Shown here: one piece after another, positions 33,582-42,494 of the stretch
Layout: each line of letters begins with the position of its first letter
How positions within the stretch are numbered: the stretch's first letter is position 1
Assembly: GCF_003568665.1 (NCBI RefSeq)
Contig: NZ_QXMH01000001.1
Location: 930,001-994,000 of the forward strand
Reading direction: 5' to 3'
Origin: Chitinophaga alhagiae
Lineage (GTDB): Bacteria; Bacteroidota; Bacteroidia; Chitinophagales; Chitinophagaceae
Length of the DNA: 64,000 bases
Position numbers and translations under genes: made by a program
The notes under the pieces: model-generated
What the model was told of the DNA's origin: nothing
Database searches by the model: none
The model's input: only the letters and a program-made list of their open reading frames with translations

Positions 33582-34484
33582 TTAATGTTGGACCTGCAGC
33601 TGGTCAGCTTTACCTTCTTCCAGCACCATCAGCACCGCCGATGTAACTGCCAGCAATATGCCTGCAACGATCATGGTATGCGGCACTACTGCATATATGA
33701 GCAATGAGATGATAACGGTCAATACCGGGGAGAGCGCGGTGGTCATGGGTGCTATGAATATGGCTTTACCGTAACGGAAAGCATATACCAGGCAAAGCGC
33801 GCCAATGGCATTCAGCATCTGTACGCCTGCCGCCAGCAAAGGGCCGCCGGCGCCCCAGTTGACGGGACGGGAAAAGTCTGTCATGTACAACGCTGCCGGG
33901 ATAAACAGCAGCGAAGAAATGGTCATGTACACAAAAATAGTTTCTGCGTTGCTCACCTTGTTAGCCCAGCGCATGGCAAACCCCTGTGCGCCCCAGGCCA
34001 CCAGCGGAATGGCAGACAGCAGCAACCAGGTAAGGCCGGTACCGCCGGGCTGGCCCTGGGGTTGATAGGAAAGCAGTACAATGGCCACTACCGCCAGGCC
34101 TATGCCTATCCAGCCCAGGAAGGTGGTACGCTCTTTCAGGAAAACGGCCGCCAGCAAAATAGTGACTACCGGCGTCAGGGACAGTACGGGAAATACAAGG
34201 TAGGCAGGCACTACGCGCAGCACGTAGAACAATACCAGCTGCCCGCCGGCGCCCAGCAAACCCACGAGCATTCCGAGAACAGCGGCGGGTTTGCTCAACG
34301 TCATTTTCCAGCCGTTTATTTTTAATGCAACAAGGGCCGCGGGCACCATACACAATGCCCACACCACATACCCTAACGTGGAAGGGAAACCGTTCTTTTC
34401 GGGTATCTCTATCAAAGCTCCCCAAACGCCTATGAAGATGACATGTATCACTACAAACGCCAACCAATAGTTTCCTTGTTTCAT
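33582..34484 (-). CDS. EamA/DMT superfamily inner-membrane permease
   Basis: The 300-residue product has ten predicted membrane helices in two similar halves, as in drug/metabolite transporters. Start 34484 (M-K-Q-G-N-Y-W-L-A-F) is chosen; the frame extends upstream to 34559 but that overlaps the S9 peptidase gene and encodes a polar, cysteine-rich leader. The second-half motif A-P-M-T-T-A-L-S-P-V-L-T-V is typical. It is the only inner-membrane sugar-transport candidate in the operon and could carry N-acetylgalactosamine or a related sugar into the cytosol. This is inference, as the family has very varied substrates. Gaps to neighbours are 28 and 14 bp. Confidence 0.85.
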   Translation of the reverse strand: MKQGNYWLAFVVIHVIFIGVWGALIEIPEKNGFPSTLGYVVWALCMVPAALVALKINGWKMTLSKPAAVLGMLVGLLGAGGQLVLFYVLRVVPAYLVFPVLSLTPVVTILLAAVFLKERTTFLGWIGIGLAVVAIVLLSYQPQGQPGGTGLTWLLLSAIPLVAWGAQGFAMRWANKVSNAETIFVYMTISSLLFIPAALYMTDFSRPVNWGAGGPLLAAGVQMLNAIGALCLVYAFRYGKAIFIAPMTTALSPVLTVIISLLIYAVVPHTMIVAGILLAVTSAVLMVLEEGKADQLQVQH

Positions 34485-34512
34485 GCTTAATTCTTTTTTA
34501 TCCTGCTGCTGG

Positions 34513-36471
34513 TCACAGCAAATACTTGTCAAACCATTGTACCATGCGGCTGTACACATCCAGCCTGTTAAGCGGCCTCAGATCGGGCCGCCACCCGTGC
34601 CCTTCTTCCATATACCGCACCATTACCGAGGGTACGCCCAGTTTTTTGAGCGCTGTATACATTTCTTCCGCCTGCTGTACCGGCACCTCGTAATCCCGCT
34701 CGCCGTGCAGAAAAAGAGCAGGCGTTCTCACATGCTTCACATGGCATAGTGGCGACCATTGCCACAGCAGGGAGTAGTTATCCCAGGGTTTGCCAAATTC
34801 CGCCTCCGTCAGCAGGTGGTATAATGAAGTGCCCGCAAAGCTGACCAGGTTGCTGATGCCGCCATCTACCACCGCCGCCCTGAAACGGCTGGTCTGCGTA
34901 ATGGCCCAGTTGGCCATAAACCCGCCGTAGCTCTGGCCGGTGATGCCCAGCCGGTTCTCGTCTATCCAGCTATGGCGCTGTATCACATGGTCAAGCCCGG
35001 CCATCAGGTCTTTAAAATCGTGCCCGCCCCAGTTGAGCAGTGTGCCCATTGAAAAAGCCTGCCCATACCCGTGGCTGCCCCGGGGATTGATGAAAAGCAC
35101 CCCATAACCGTTTGCGGCCAGCAGTTGCATTCTTTCTTCAAACTCAAAACCGAACATGTTATGGGGGCCGCCATGCACCACCAGCAACAGCGGGTAGCGA
35201 ACGTTTTCCCGCCAGCCGCCCGGTTTCATCAGCCAACCCTGTACCGCAGTTTCATCGTGGCTGGCAAACCAGAACGTTTCCGCCGGGGAAAAGCCGCAGC
35301 GGGCAAGCAGGCCGGCGTGCAGGTCTGTCAAAGGCCGCTCCCGGCCGGTATTGGCATCGTATACATAAATCTCATCCGGCAGGGTCACGGCGTTCCTGAT
35401 AAAATACAGCCGCGTGCCGCTGCCATCCATGCAGTATTCTTTGATGAGGCCGTTGCCGGTCACTACCGGTTTTACTTCCCCGTTCAGCCCGGCCATATAG
35501 ATATTGGTAGCCCCCTTGTCTCCGGCGGTGAAGTATACCGCCTGCGCGCCGGGGTGCCAGCAAAGGTTATCCGCCCGCCTGTCCAGCTGCGCTGAGATAC
35601 ACTGGTCTTTCCCTGTTTCCACGTTCGTGATGTAAACCTGGGTATCATCTGCCGGGCTGTCTTTAGAGCTAAGCTCGCTTGCTGTTACCAGGGTGGCAAT
35701 GTGCAGGTTGTCAGGAGACCAGGCGGGTTTGAACCGCGTGCCCGGGTGCGCGGCCACCTCCTGTATCACACCGGTATCTGCCGCTACCGTCCAGAGGGTG
35801 CTGCGATGATTATAGTCAGGGTTATCCGTACGGTTGCAGATGAACGCAATATGCCGCCCGTCTGCGGACCAGCAGGGTGAATAATGATGGTAGTTACCGG
35901 TAGTGAGCATCAACGGCACGCCGCCTTCCAGCGGCAGCAACCATATCTGCGAATAGCCGCCATCGGCAAACAGCGGGCGTGTACGGCCGCCGCGCGTTTT
36001 GTACAACAGGCGTTCCACTACCACTATTGCTGGATGGCCGGTAACTGCCGGCGGCGGCGGGGTGCTGATGTATGCCAGGAAACGGCCGTCTGGCGAAATG
36101 GTGAACTTTTTATCGGCCAGGTGCCCCAGGAAATAGTCTGAATGATAAACCGGCGCCAGCCGCTTTTTTTCTTTTGACGCCAGGTGATATTGCCAGATAA
36201 ACGGAACGCCGTTCTCCTCCTGTTCAAAGAACAGGCTCAAACCATTGGGATGCCATACCGGCGATGTTCCTTTGCCAATGCAAATAGTACTGCCGCCAGC
36301 TGTTGCGGTCAGCAGCAACTCATCTATCACGCAATTCTGTTCTACACTGCGGCGGCTGCGCACAAAGGCCAGCGTAAGGCCATCCGGCGAAAGCGCTATT
36401 TCACCGAGCTGCATCACCTGCTCCCATTCCAGCGCGCTGAAACATGCGTTACCTGTTTTGTTTTCTTTCAA
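34513..36471 (-). CDS. S9 family prolyl oligopeptidase-like serine peptidase
   Basis: The product has 652 residues. An N-terminal propeller of WD/TolB-like repeats (about 20-390; for example P-V-W-H-P-N-G and P-C-W-S-A-D-G-R-H) precedes an alpha/beta-hydrolase domain. The oxyanion region is V-V-H-G-G-P-H. The nucleophile lies in G-Q-S-Y-G-G at about residue 511, with Asp near 590 (G-E-R-D-Y-E-V) and His near 622 (E-E-G-H-G-W). No signal peptide is visible, so it is probably cytosolic, which is unusual among exported neighbours. Members cleave short peptides after proline or act as acylaminoacyl peptidases. In a sugar locus it could process glycopeptides, which is speculative. It lies 16 bp after the GH123-type gene. 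Confidence 0.9.
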   Translation of the reverse strand: MKENKTGNACFSALEWEQVMQLGEIALSPDGLTLAFVRSRRSVEQNCVIDELLLTATAGGSTICIGKGTSPVWHPNGLSLFFEQEENGVPFIWQYHLASKEKKRLAPVYHSDYFLGHLADKKFTISPDGRFLAYISTPPPPAVTGHPAIVVVERLLYKTRGGRTRPLFADGGYSQIWLLPLEGGVPLMLTTGNYHHYSPCWSADGRHIAFICNRTDNPDYNHRSTLWTVAADTGVIQEVAAHPGTRFKPAWSPDNLHIATLVTASELSSKDSPADDTQVYITNVETGKDQCISAQLDRRADNLCWHPGAQAVYFTAGDKGATNIYMAGLNGEVKPVVTGNGLIKEYCMDGSGTRLYFIRNAVTLPDEIYVYDANTGRERPLTDLHAGLLARCGFSPAETFWFASHDETAVQGWLMKPGGWRENVRYPLLLVVHGGPHNMFGFEFEERMQLLAANGYGVLFINPRGSHGYGQAFSMGTLLNWGGHDFKDLMAGLDHVIQRHSWIDENRLGITGQSYGGFMANWAITQTSRFRAAVVDGGISNLVSFAGTSLYHLLTEAEFGKPWDNYSLLWQWSPLCHVKHVRTPALFLHGERDYEVPVQQAEEMYTALKKLGVPSVMVRYMEEGHGWRPDLRPLNRLDVYSRMVQWFDKYLL

Positions 36472-36487
36472 GTGCCTGATCGTTTTG

Positions 36488-38419
36488 TTACCGTTGTTGA
36501 ACCTTGTCGCTGATCAGCCTGCCCAGCAGCAGGCGGGCATTATCCCACTCCTGCGGGTCATAGCTCCATACGTCCAGGTTGCCGATAGACTGTTCGCCGA
36601 ACGGCTTCTTTATGATAGTGTTCACAATACTGTCTGCCCGGGTGCTATTACCGTCAAGCTGCTGCAGCAGGCGCAGGTACTCGTATTCCTGCACGCCGTC
36701 CCGCATGGCCTTGAGGCGTATGGATGGGCAGGGGCCGCTTACATGGGGCACCACATCGCCGCTGTACACCATCAGCGAGCTGCCGTTCAGTTTTTTATAC
36801 GTGTAGTCCGGATCTGAATCAGACCCTTCCTTATACTCGTCTTTCCACGATTCAGGATCATACCAGCCGCCTTTCCCGTTTACGCCAATCCCCCAACTGA
36901 GCCAGGAGCGGGTCTTGTATTTCCAGGAAGCCCAGCTGATAGCACGGTCGTTCAGCAACGGCAGGTCTGTGAACGACGAGCTGCCTACCCAGCTGTTTAC
37001 TTTTCCTTCATATACCATGGGGCCATACAACCATACTTTCAACCCCGCCTCCTGGTATTTGCCTACCTTTTCCGGGTCATAGTTGATGGTGTGAGACGCC
37101 CAGGAACTGATGGAGGAGTGTACCTGCTCCATGGCACTTTCGTCATACGCGCCGTCTATACGGTAGTACGCTTCCGGGTAAAACTCGCGGAATAGCTGGC
37201 CATAGTAGATCATTCTGGTGTACGCCTCCTGGTTGTATGATTCATCCAGCCCGTTGAGGTAAACGGTGATGTCTGTTTTTTGCGGATCGATAACACCCTT
37301 CAGGTGTTCCCTGACCTGTTGAATGGCCTTCACATACCGGCTTTTGTTCTCCGGATTGCGTTCAACCGCGGGGCTCCCGGTTTCCGGCCAGCCCAGCTCT
37401 CCGTGTTTGCCGTGAACATCAAAGGGAAGCACAAAAGTTTCTATGGGCTCTCCATATCCGGGGCCATTGCGGTAGCCGTACTCTTCCGTAAACGCTTTTC
37501 CCGTAAAGTACTTGTTCAGCCTTTCATCCAAAGCCTTCCAGTCCAGGCTGATGCCCTTAGGCCCTTCCTGCATCACGGGTTTGTAGGTAGGGTCCATCAG
37601 CGCAATGCGGTTCCGTTTGAACAGCTGGTAATATTCCAGCTCCTGCTTTTCATTCATGGAGCTGAGAAATCCTTCTTGCTGCAAACTGGCCTTCAGTTCA
37701 TTGGAGTTCGGCAGTGCAAAGTCCCATACATGCAGCGTAACCGGTATCTCCTGCGTATGCCCGCCAATGGTAACAGCAATAGCGGACGTATATTCTCCCG
37801 CAGGCGCTTTTTCTCCTTCAAAAGGGATGAACTGGTCTACCCATACTACCAGCGATTGCTGGTCATCTATCCGGTTATTAAAATCCGGCAGCCACAAAGG
37901 GTATACCCACCTGCCATGCACGGCGGAAGAGTCTGCCTGCACATACTGCATGGGTATCAGCGCATCGGGGTACCAGCCTTTACCCAGTGAGGCCTTTGGA
38001 TAGCCTGTGCTGGGGGCTTTCACTTCAACGGCCCATTCCAGGAACAGCTCCGGCGCAACATTGAGCTGCACGCCGTTTTTACTGAAAGACGGCAGGGAGA
38101 TCTGGATGGCCTTCAGCACAGAATCCGCGGTGTGGTTAGATACCACCAGCTGGAACGATACGTATTCACCGCGCGCTCCCCGAAGGGTGGCTTTAGCACC
38201 ATCATATACCCAGTTCTTGCGCAGGGAGGGCGTTTCGCTGCCCGGCGCTTTTTTGTAGCCGGCAAAACGGGTCTCTATTATCTCGTTGGTAGCCGGGTTG
38301 AGCCTCACAGAAGATGGCAGAACGGCCAGGCTCCAGGCGCCCTGTTTATCAGCAGGCTGGCAACCTGCTGCCAGCGCGAAAAAAAATGCAATTGAAAGGA
38401 AGTGCAGCAATTTTGGCAT
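36488..38419 (-). CDS. GH123-type (DUF4091) glycoside hydrolase lipoprotein, probable beta-N-acetylgalactosaminidase
   Basis: This 643-residue lipoprotein (lipobox A-L-A-A-G-C, Cys20) has an N-terminal beta-sandwich to about residue 235 and a TIM-barrel region of DUF4091 type. I recall that DUF4091 is now the GH123 catalytic domain, whose founding members are beta-N-acetylgalactosaminidases that use a neighbouring Asp-Glu pair with substrate assistance. Here Asp392-Glu393 sit in L-N-G-L-D-E-S-Y at the expected strand end. The C-terminal block S-S-L-M-V-Y-S-G-D-V and R-L-K-A-M-R-D-G-V-Q-E-Y-E-Y also fits DUF4091. Downstream genes for AgaS, kinase and aldolase type enzymes make release of beta-linked GalNAc the most coherent role. 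Divergent DUF4091 proteins may act on other sugars. Confidence 0.8.
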   Translation of the reverse strand: MPKLLHFLSIAFFFALAAGCQPADKQGAWSLAVLPSSVRLNPATNEIIETRFAGYKKAPGSETPSLRKNWVYDGAKATLRGARGEYVSFQLVVSNHTADSVLKAIQISLPSFSKNGVQLNVAPELFLEWAVEVKAPSTGYPKASLGKGWYPDALIPMQYVQADSSAVHGRWVYPLWLPDFNNRIDDQQSLVVWVDQFIPFEGEKAPAGEYTSAIAVTIGGHTQEIPVTLHVWDFALPNSNELKASLQQEGFLSSMNEKQELEYYQLFKRNRIALMDPTYKPVMQEGPKGISLDWKALDERLNKYFTGKAFTEEYGYRNGPGYGEPIETFVLPFDVHGKHGELGWPETGSPAVERNPENKSRYVKAIQQVREHLKGVIDPQKTDITVYLNGLDESYNQEAYTRMIYYGQLFREFYPEAYYRIDGAYDESAMEQVHSSISSWASHTINYDPEKVGKYQEAGLKVWLYGPMVYEGKVNSWVGSSSFTDLPLLNDRAISWASWKYKTRSWLSWGIGVNGKGGWYDPESWKDEYKEGSDSDPDYTYKKLNGSSLMVYSGDVVPHVSGPCPSIRLKAMRDGVQEYEYLRLLQQLDGNSTRADSIVNTIIKKPFGEQSIGNLDVWSYDPQEWDNARLLLGRLISDKVQQR

Positions 38420-38446
38420 AACAGTGAATATACTTTATAAAAATGT

Positions 38447-39634
38447 TCATTTATTCTCTTCTACGGCAAAGATCAGCAGTTGGCTCAGCGCTTCATCTTC
38501 TCCCATTACAACATACTTCCCGTCTGCCGAGGCCGCCATGCTGCCTATCTGGAACCCGCGCCAGGCAATGCCTTGCTCCAGCCCGGGCGCCACCAGCGTA
38601 AACTGCGGGTTGCCATAATCACGGAAACCTTCTGTTGTATTGTAGCTGAACAGGTGGGCGTAGCCGGGCTGCCCGCCGCCGATGCCATAAAGTTTACCAT
38701 CCCTGGCAAAGCTCAGCGCGCGCAACCGGTTCATCATTACCGGCTTGCCCAGGTTCTTCATTTTCAGGGTGGCGGGGTCAAGCTCAAATAGCTGCCCGTC
38801 TCCCCGGTTGCCGCCATACAGCTTGCCATCCGCCGCCCTGGCCCAGGCTTCTACCTGCCCCAGCGTTCTTCTCCCCCACACTTCCGGCAGGTAATTGTCC
38901 AGTATGGTAAACTGCTGCGTTTGCGGGTCGAAGCGGAACAGTTTGTTCACCGGCAGGCTGCCATACACACGCCCCTGCTGGTCCGTTACCAGCGCCTTGC
39001 CCAGGAACTCTTCCGGTTCCATGGCGTACTCATGGGTGAGTTGCCGCAGGTCTTTATCGGAAGGCACCAGGTTGTTGAACGTGGTCACTTTTCCGCGGGC
39101 CACATCATAGCTGAAGAAAATGCCTTTCGGGTAGCTGATGCCGTACAGCATGGTACCTGCATCATTTGCTGTAAGCGAAAATATGCCCTCTTTCGGCACC
39201 GGTATGCCCAGGTCTTTCACCACGGGCTGCCCGTTACTGCCGAGGGTAATGCGCATAATATGCCCGCCCGCTTCATTGTTGGCAATGGTGCCGGCGTAAA
39301 ATACGCTGCCGCCCTTACAGAACCCCGCGGCCACGCTTCGCTGGCCGGGTATGGCTTTGCCCAGGTCCAGCATGTGCGTCAGTTCCCTGCGGGAAAGCGA
39401 GGCCACGAAGATAAAAGGGGACAGCCCCTCTCCAGCAGACGTTCCGCCGAGTATGTGGTCTCCGCTAACGGCCAGCGCGGATACGGCGTTACGGTAAACC
39501 GGCAGGCGTTTCAGGGTAGTATTGTCTAGCGATACCTCTATGGCAAATGATTCTTTCGGCTCAAAAAAAGTGTATTGCGCAAACGCCTGGGCGGTACACA
39601 ACAACAAGGCCGTTATGGATATGAATTGTTTCAT
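38447..39634 (-). CDS. Secreted beta-propeller protein (first of a coupled pair), function unknown
   Basis: The product has 395 residues with a signal peptide (1-19, A-Q-A-F-A-Q). The body is a run of similar four-strand units with D-G-K-L-Y-G-G/G-I-G-G turns, as in six- or seven-blade propellers of the SMP-30/NHL style (A-R-A-A-D-G-K-L-Y-G-G, F-A-R-D-G-K-L-Y-G-I-G). No catalytic signature is evident. The start ATG overlaps the stop of the upstream propeller gene by 4 bp (ATGA), so their translation is coupled, and the two proteins share the same repeat style. They are likely a periplasmic or surface pair that binds or modifies the glycan imported by SusCD. Confidence 0.75.
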   Translation of the reverse strand: MKQFISITALLLCTAQAFAQYTFFEPKESFAIEVSLDNTTLKRLPVYRNAVSALAVSGDHILGGTSAGEGLSPFIFVASLSRRELTHMLDLGKAIPGQRSVAAGFCKGGSVFYAGTIANNEAGGHIMRITLGSNGQPVVKDLGIPVPKEGIFSLTANDAGTMLYGISYPKGIFFSYDVARGKVTTFNNLVPSDKDLRQLTHEYAMEPEEFLGKALVTDQQGRVYGSLPVNKLFRFDPQTQQFTILDNYLPEVWGRRTLGQVEAWARAADGKLYGGNRGDGQLFELDPATLKMKNLGKPVMMNRLRALSFARDGKLYGIGGGQPGYAHLFSYNTTEGFRDYGNPQFTLVAPGLEQGIAWRGFQIGSMAASADGKYVVMGEDEALSQLLIFAVEENK

Positions 39635-40908
39635 TGAAGCTGCTTGTCAGGATTAAATTTAAAAATGAAGGGCACGGAAATACCATTGTCCAGCTGTTTC
39701 TGGGCATGCACCGAGTTCTTGTCGTATTGCAGTTGTTTCCTTCCCGCAAAATAAATGTTCCCTTCGTTGTCTCTGATGTCGGAACCGGTAGCCTCAGACA
39801 GCTCGCTTTCTGCAAACTCATGCAAGGTCCTGTGCCGGCGGGTTTCCGGGTCAAACTCCATTAGGAGGGTCCTGTCTTTTTTTGCAAAATTGCCGTGGCC
39901 GCCGATAATGTAGTATAACTTGCCGTTGGCGCCTATATTCAGGTTGGGCACATAGTAGCGCCACCGCTCCCGGCCTTCCGCTTCATATACGCCGCCAAGG
40001 TCTTCTACAGCGCCTATGCCGTGTTCAGTGGGCCGGAACCGGACGAGTTTGGCGCCGTAGGTAACAAAGTAGATTTCCCCTTTTTTATGATCTTTCGCAT
40101 ACCCTGTGATGCCGGTAATAATGTGCTCTCCGGGCGTACCTTCAAAAGCGGGCAGGCTATGGGGAGAGAACACCAGCTTGCCGGTGCTTTTCTCATACTT
40201 CACCAGGCGCTGGCGCCAGTCTACATAGTAACAATTGCCCCACTGGTCCGTAAACATTACCCGGGGCACATGCGCGCTGCCCAGGCGGCCCAGGTCCTGC
40301 ATGTTGTTGGTGGCCGGGTCATACACAATAAAATGTACCTGCGGGTAAGTGATCGCATAGATTTTACCGGTGAAGGGATCTACGTCTACGTCTTTGATAC
40401 TTTCATACTGCAGCGTCATACCCAGGTTCACCAGCTTGTTCTGCGCCGGTTCCCACTTCATCAGGTAGCCGCCCGCGTACCCTTTGGGGTGGTCCATCAG
40501 GTACTCCTCCCGGGATTCTCCACCGTCTGTACCGAAGTACACAGCGCCCTGCCGGTCAAATACCACCTTGGTGTGTATCTTTCCCTGCCACTGGAAGGGC
40601 CGTAAATGCCCCAGGTCACTGATGAATCCCTTCAGGCCAATGGATTTGCTGACCGTATTGTATACATACCAGCCGATCTTGTTCCGGTGGTTGGTAACGC
40701 CTACATATACGCACTGGTCTTTCGGGTTAAAACCAATATCTCCCCAGGTGGAATTGGCTTCCGGGAAATCGGGATATTCGATGAACTGAAAATGCGCTTT
40801 CCCGATCAAACCCGCGTCCTGCGCGCCGGCTTCCGCCAGCATCACCATCATTGCCGCCGCGGTCAGGCCCGCGGTCTTGTACCATATGTTGTGCAAGAGT
40901 TTTATCAT
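39631..40908 (-). CDS. Secreted beta-propeller protein (second of a coupled pair), function unknown
   Basis: The product has 425 residues. Start 40908 gives a signal peptide (M-I-K-L-L-H-N-I-W...A-G-A-Q) and avoids overlap with the SusD gene; the frame reaches back to 40935. The chain shows propeller blades with G-K-I-Y-A-I-T-Y-P, R-V-M-F-T-D-Q-W-G-N-C-Y-Y and G-A-N-G-K-L-Y-Y-I-I-G-G turns. It resembles the following gene product in organisation and in the D-G/G-K-L-Y turn, so the pair probably arose by duplication. No active site can be named. It lies between susD and its partner propeller gene, fully inside the operon. Confidence 0.75.
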   Translation of the reverse strand: MIKLLHNIWYKTAGLTAAAMMVMLAEAGAQDAGLIGKAHFQFIEYPDFPEANSTWGDIGFNPKDQCVYVGVTNHRNKIGWYVYNTVSKSIGLKGFISDLGHLRPFQWQGKIHTKVVFDRQGAVYFGTDGGESREEYLMDHPKGYAGGYLMKWEPAQNKLVNLGMTLQYESIKDVDVDPFTGKIYAITYPQVHFIVYDPATNNMQDLGRLGSAHVPRVMFTDQWGNCYYVDWRQRLVKYEKSTGKLVFSPHSLPAFEGTPGEHIITGITGYAKDHKKGEIYFVTYGAKLVRFRPTEHGIGAVEDLGGVYEAEGRERWRYYVPNLNIGANGKLYYIIGGHGNFAKKDRTLLMEFDPETRRHRTLHEFAESELSEATGSDIRDNEGNIYFAGRKQLQYDKNSVHAQKQLDNGISVPFIFKFNPDKQLQ

Positions 40909-40919
40909 AGTTACCTTCT

Positions 40920-42470
40920 TTAGTTTTTGTCCCACCAGAGCGGGGTTGTTATTTTATCTTCTCCGCCCAGCAAGCCCACTGCTTTTTCCACTTCGGGGCC
41001 ATTGCTGATCTTTTCAGACAGCAGGAAGGGCATGCGCCTGATCCATTGCGTAGATGGATCGCTGATGTCAGGGTTATCAGAATTGGCCACCGGGTATAGT
41101 TTCGGGAGATGGTTCCTCCTGTATTCAGCCCATGCTTCCACGCCATCGGGAAAAAGGCAGAGCCATTTCTGCGTGGCGATCTGTTCCAGCTGTATGGCCG
41201 CGCTGGCCGCGTGAAATTTGACCGGTATGTTGCTGAGGGCGGGCGAGTTCAGGAAGTCTCCGGGCGCTACCGGCACTGCCGCACTGTTAATATACTGCTG
41301 TATGGCCGCATTGTCTGCAATGCCCCATTGTTTCATGGAATTGGTGATACCGGTCTCATACAGCTCCTTTGCGGTGCCGCCCATGCTCCAGCCCAAAAGG
41401 GCGCCTTCCGCGCGCAGGAAATAGGCCTCCGCGGCGGTCATTACGGCCCATGGCGTAGTCAGGAAACTGGCAATACCGCCGGCCGCGGGTGAGCTCCAGC
41501 GGGGGCCAACGTGCGAGTTGGCGGAAGCCTGGTTGGCTGGCGCCGCCAGCTGGGCGTTGGAAAGGCCGTTCCGCAAACCTTCATAGGTACCTGATCCCAC
41601 GGCAGGAATAAAATACTCGGGAAGCCGCGGATCATTATACCCTTTCATCACAGATTCCATGGCGGCGCTCATCCTGAACTCGTTCCAGTCAGACATCACA
41701 GAAAGCCTGTTATTGTCATTGTTGCTTTTCAGCACATACGCATCGTCTTCCGGACTGGCGGCAAACACTCCCGCGGCATATGCCGCTTCCGCTTCCGTGC
41801 GCGCGCGGGCGGGGTCTGCTTTTGAAATTCTCAATGCAAGGCGCAGGCGCAATGTATTGGCAAACTTGATCCATTTGTTCACGTTGCCGCCATACATAAT
41901 ATCATAGGAGCCGTAAGGCGTCTCTCCCGTGTGGTTTTTCAGTATGGCCACCGCCGCATCCAGCCGTTTGAAAAAATCATCATAGATCTTGTCTTGCGGA
42001 TCGTAAGGCACTGAAGAGGCAGGCTCTCCTGCTTTAAAATAAGGAATAGGGCCCCAGTAATCCGTTACGCGGTGGAAAGCGTACACCCACCATACCTGTG
42101 CCAGCGCATGCTCGGCGGAATTTTCTTCCGTAGCCTCAAAAATGGCCTGCAGTTGCGGCACTACCCTGGTATAGATCGGGTCAAAATGGTTCTGCGCCCA
42201 ATCCATTACTATCACCAGGCGGTCAGACGGGAAGTAGGTAACATTGCAGGCAAAATACTGTGCGTACTGGTCTGCAAACAGGTTTTGTGCCACCTGGTCT
42301 CCCCAGGGTACCGAAGCAATGGCTCCCGAGAACAGGAACGGCAGTTCGGCAGGGCCTATTTGAGCAATGCTGTTTTTGTCTATATTGGTTTCCCCGAATT
42401 TTTTTGTACAGGAACACAGGGCCAGAAAACCACACAAGGCCGCTTTCATCAATATTGTGGCGCTTTTCAT
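40920..42470 (-). CDS. SusD/RagB family lipoprotein (SusD-like_2 subtype)
   Basis: This 516-residue outer-membrane lipoprotein has its lipobox cysteine at about residue 21 (L-C-S-C-T-K-K). The N-terminal part (F-G-E-T-N-I-D-K-N-S) and the C-terminal Q-K-W-L-C-L-F-P-D-G-V-E-A-W-A-E-Y-R-R block are those of the SusD-like_2 group, distinct from the RagB-type SusD at 9862. It lies 24 bp after its SusC partner and forms the lid of that transporter. The imported ligand is likely the GalNAc-containing glycan acted on by the GH123-type lipoprotein of the same operon. Confidence 0.93.
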   Translation of the reverse strand: MKSATILMKAALCGFLALCSCTKKFGETNIDKNSIAQIGPAELPFLFSGAIASVPWGDQVAQNLFADQYAQYFACNVTYFPSDRLVIVMDWAQNHFDPIYTRVVPQLQAIFEATEENSAEHALAQVWWVYAFHRVTDYWGPIPYFKAGEPASSVPYDPQDKIYDDFFKRLDAAVAILKNHTGETPYGSYDIMYGGNVNKWIKFANTLRLRLALRISKADPARARTEAEAAYAAGVFAASPEDDAYVLKSNNDNNRLSVMSDWNEFRMSAAMESVMKGYNDPRLPEYFIPAVGSGTYEGLRNGLSNAQLAAPANQASANSHVGPRWSSPAAGGIASFLTTPWAVMTAAEAYFLRAEGALLGWSMGGTAKELYETGITNSMKQWGIADNAAIQQYINSAAVPVAPGDFLNSPALSNIPVKFHAASAAIQLEQIATQKWLCLFPDGVEAWAEYRRNHLPKLYPVANSDNPDISDPSTQWIRRMPFLLSEKISNGPEVEKAVGLLGGEDKITTPLWWDKN

Positions 42471-42494
42471 ATTGCAGTATTTTTAGTTTGACCG

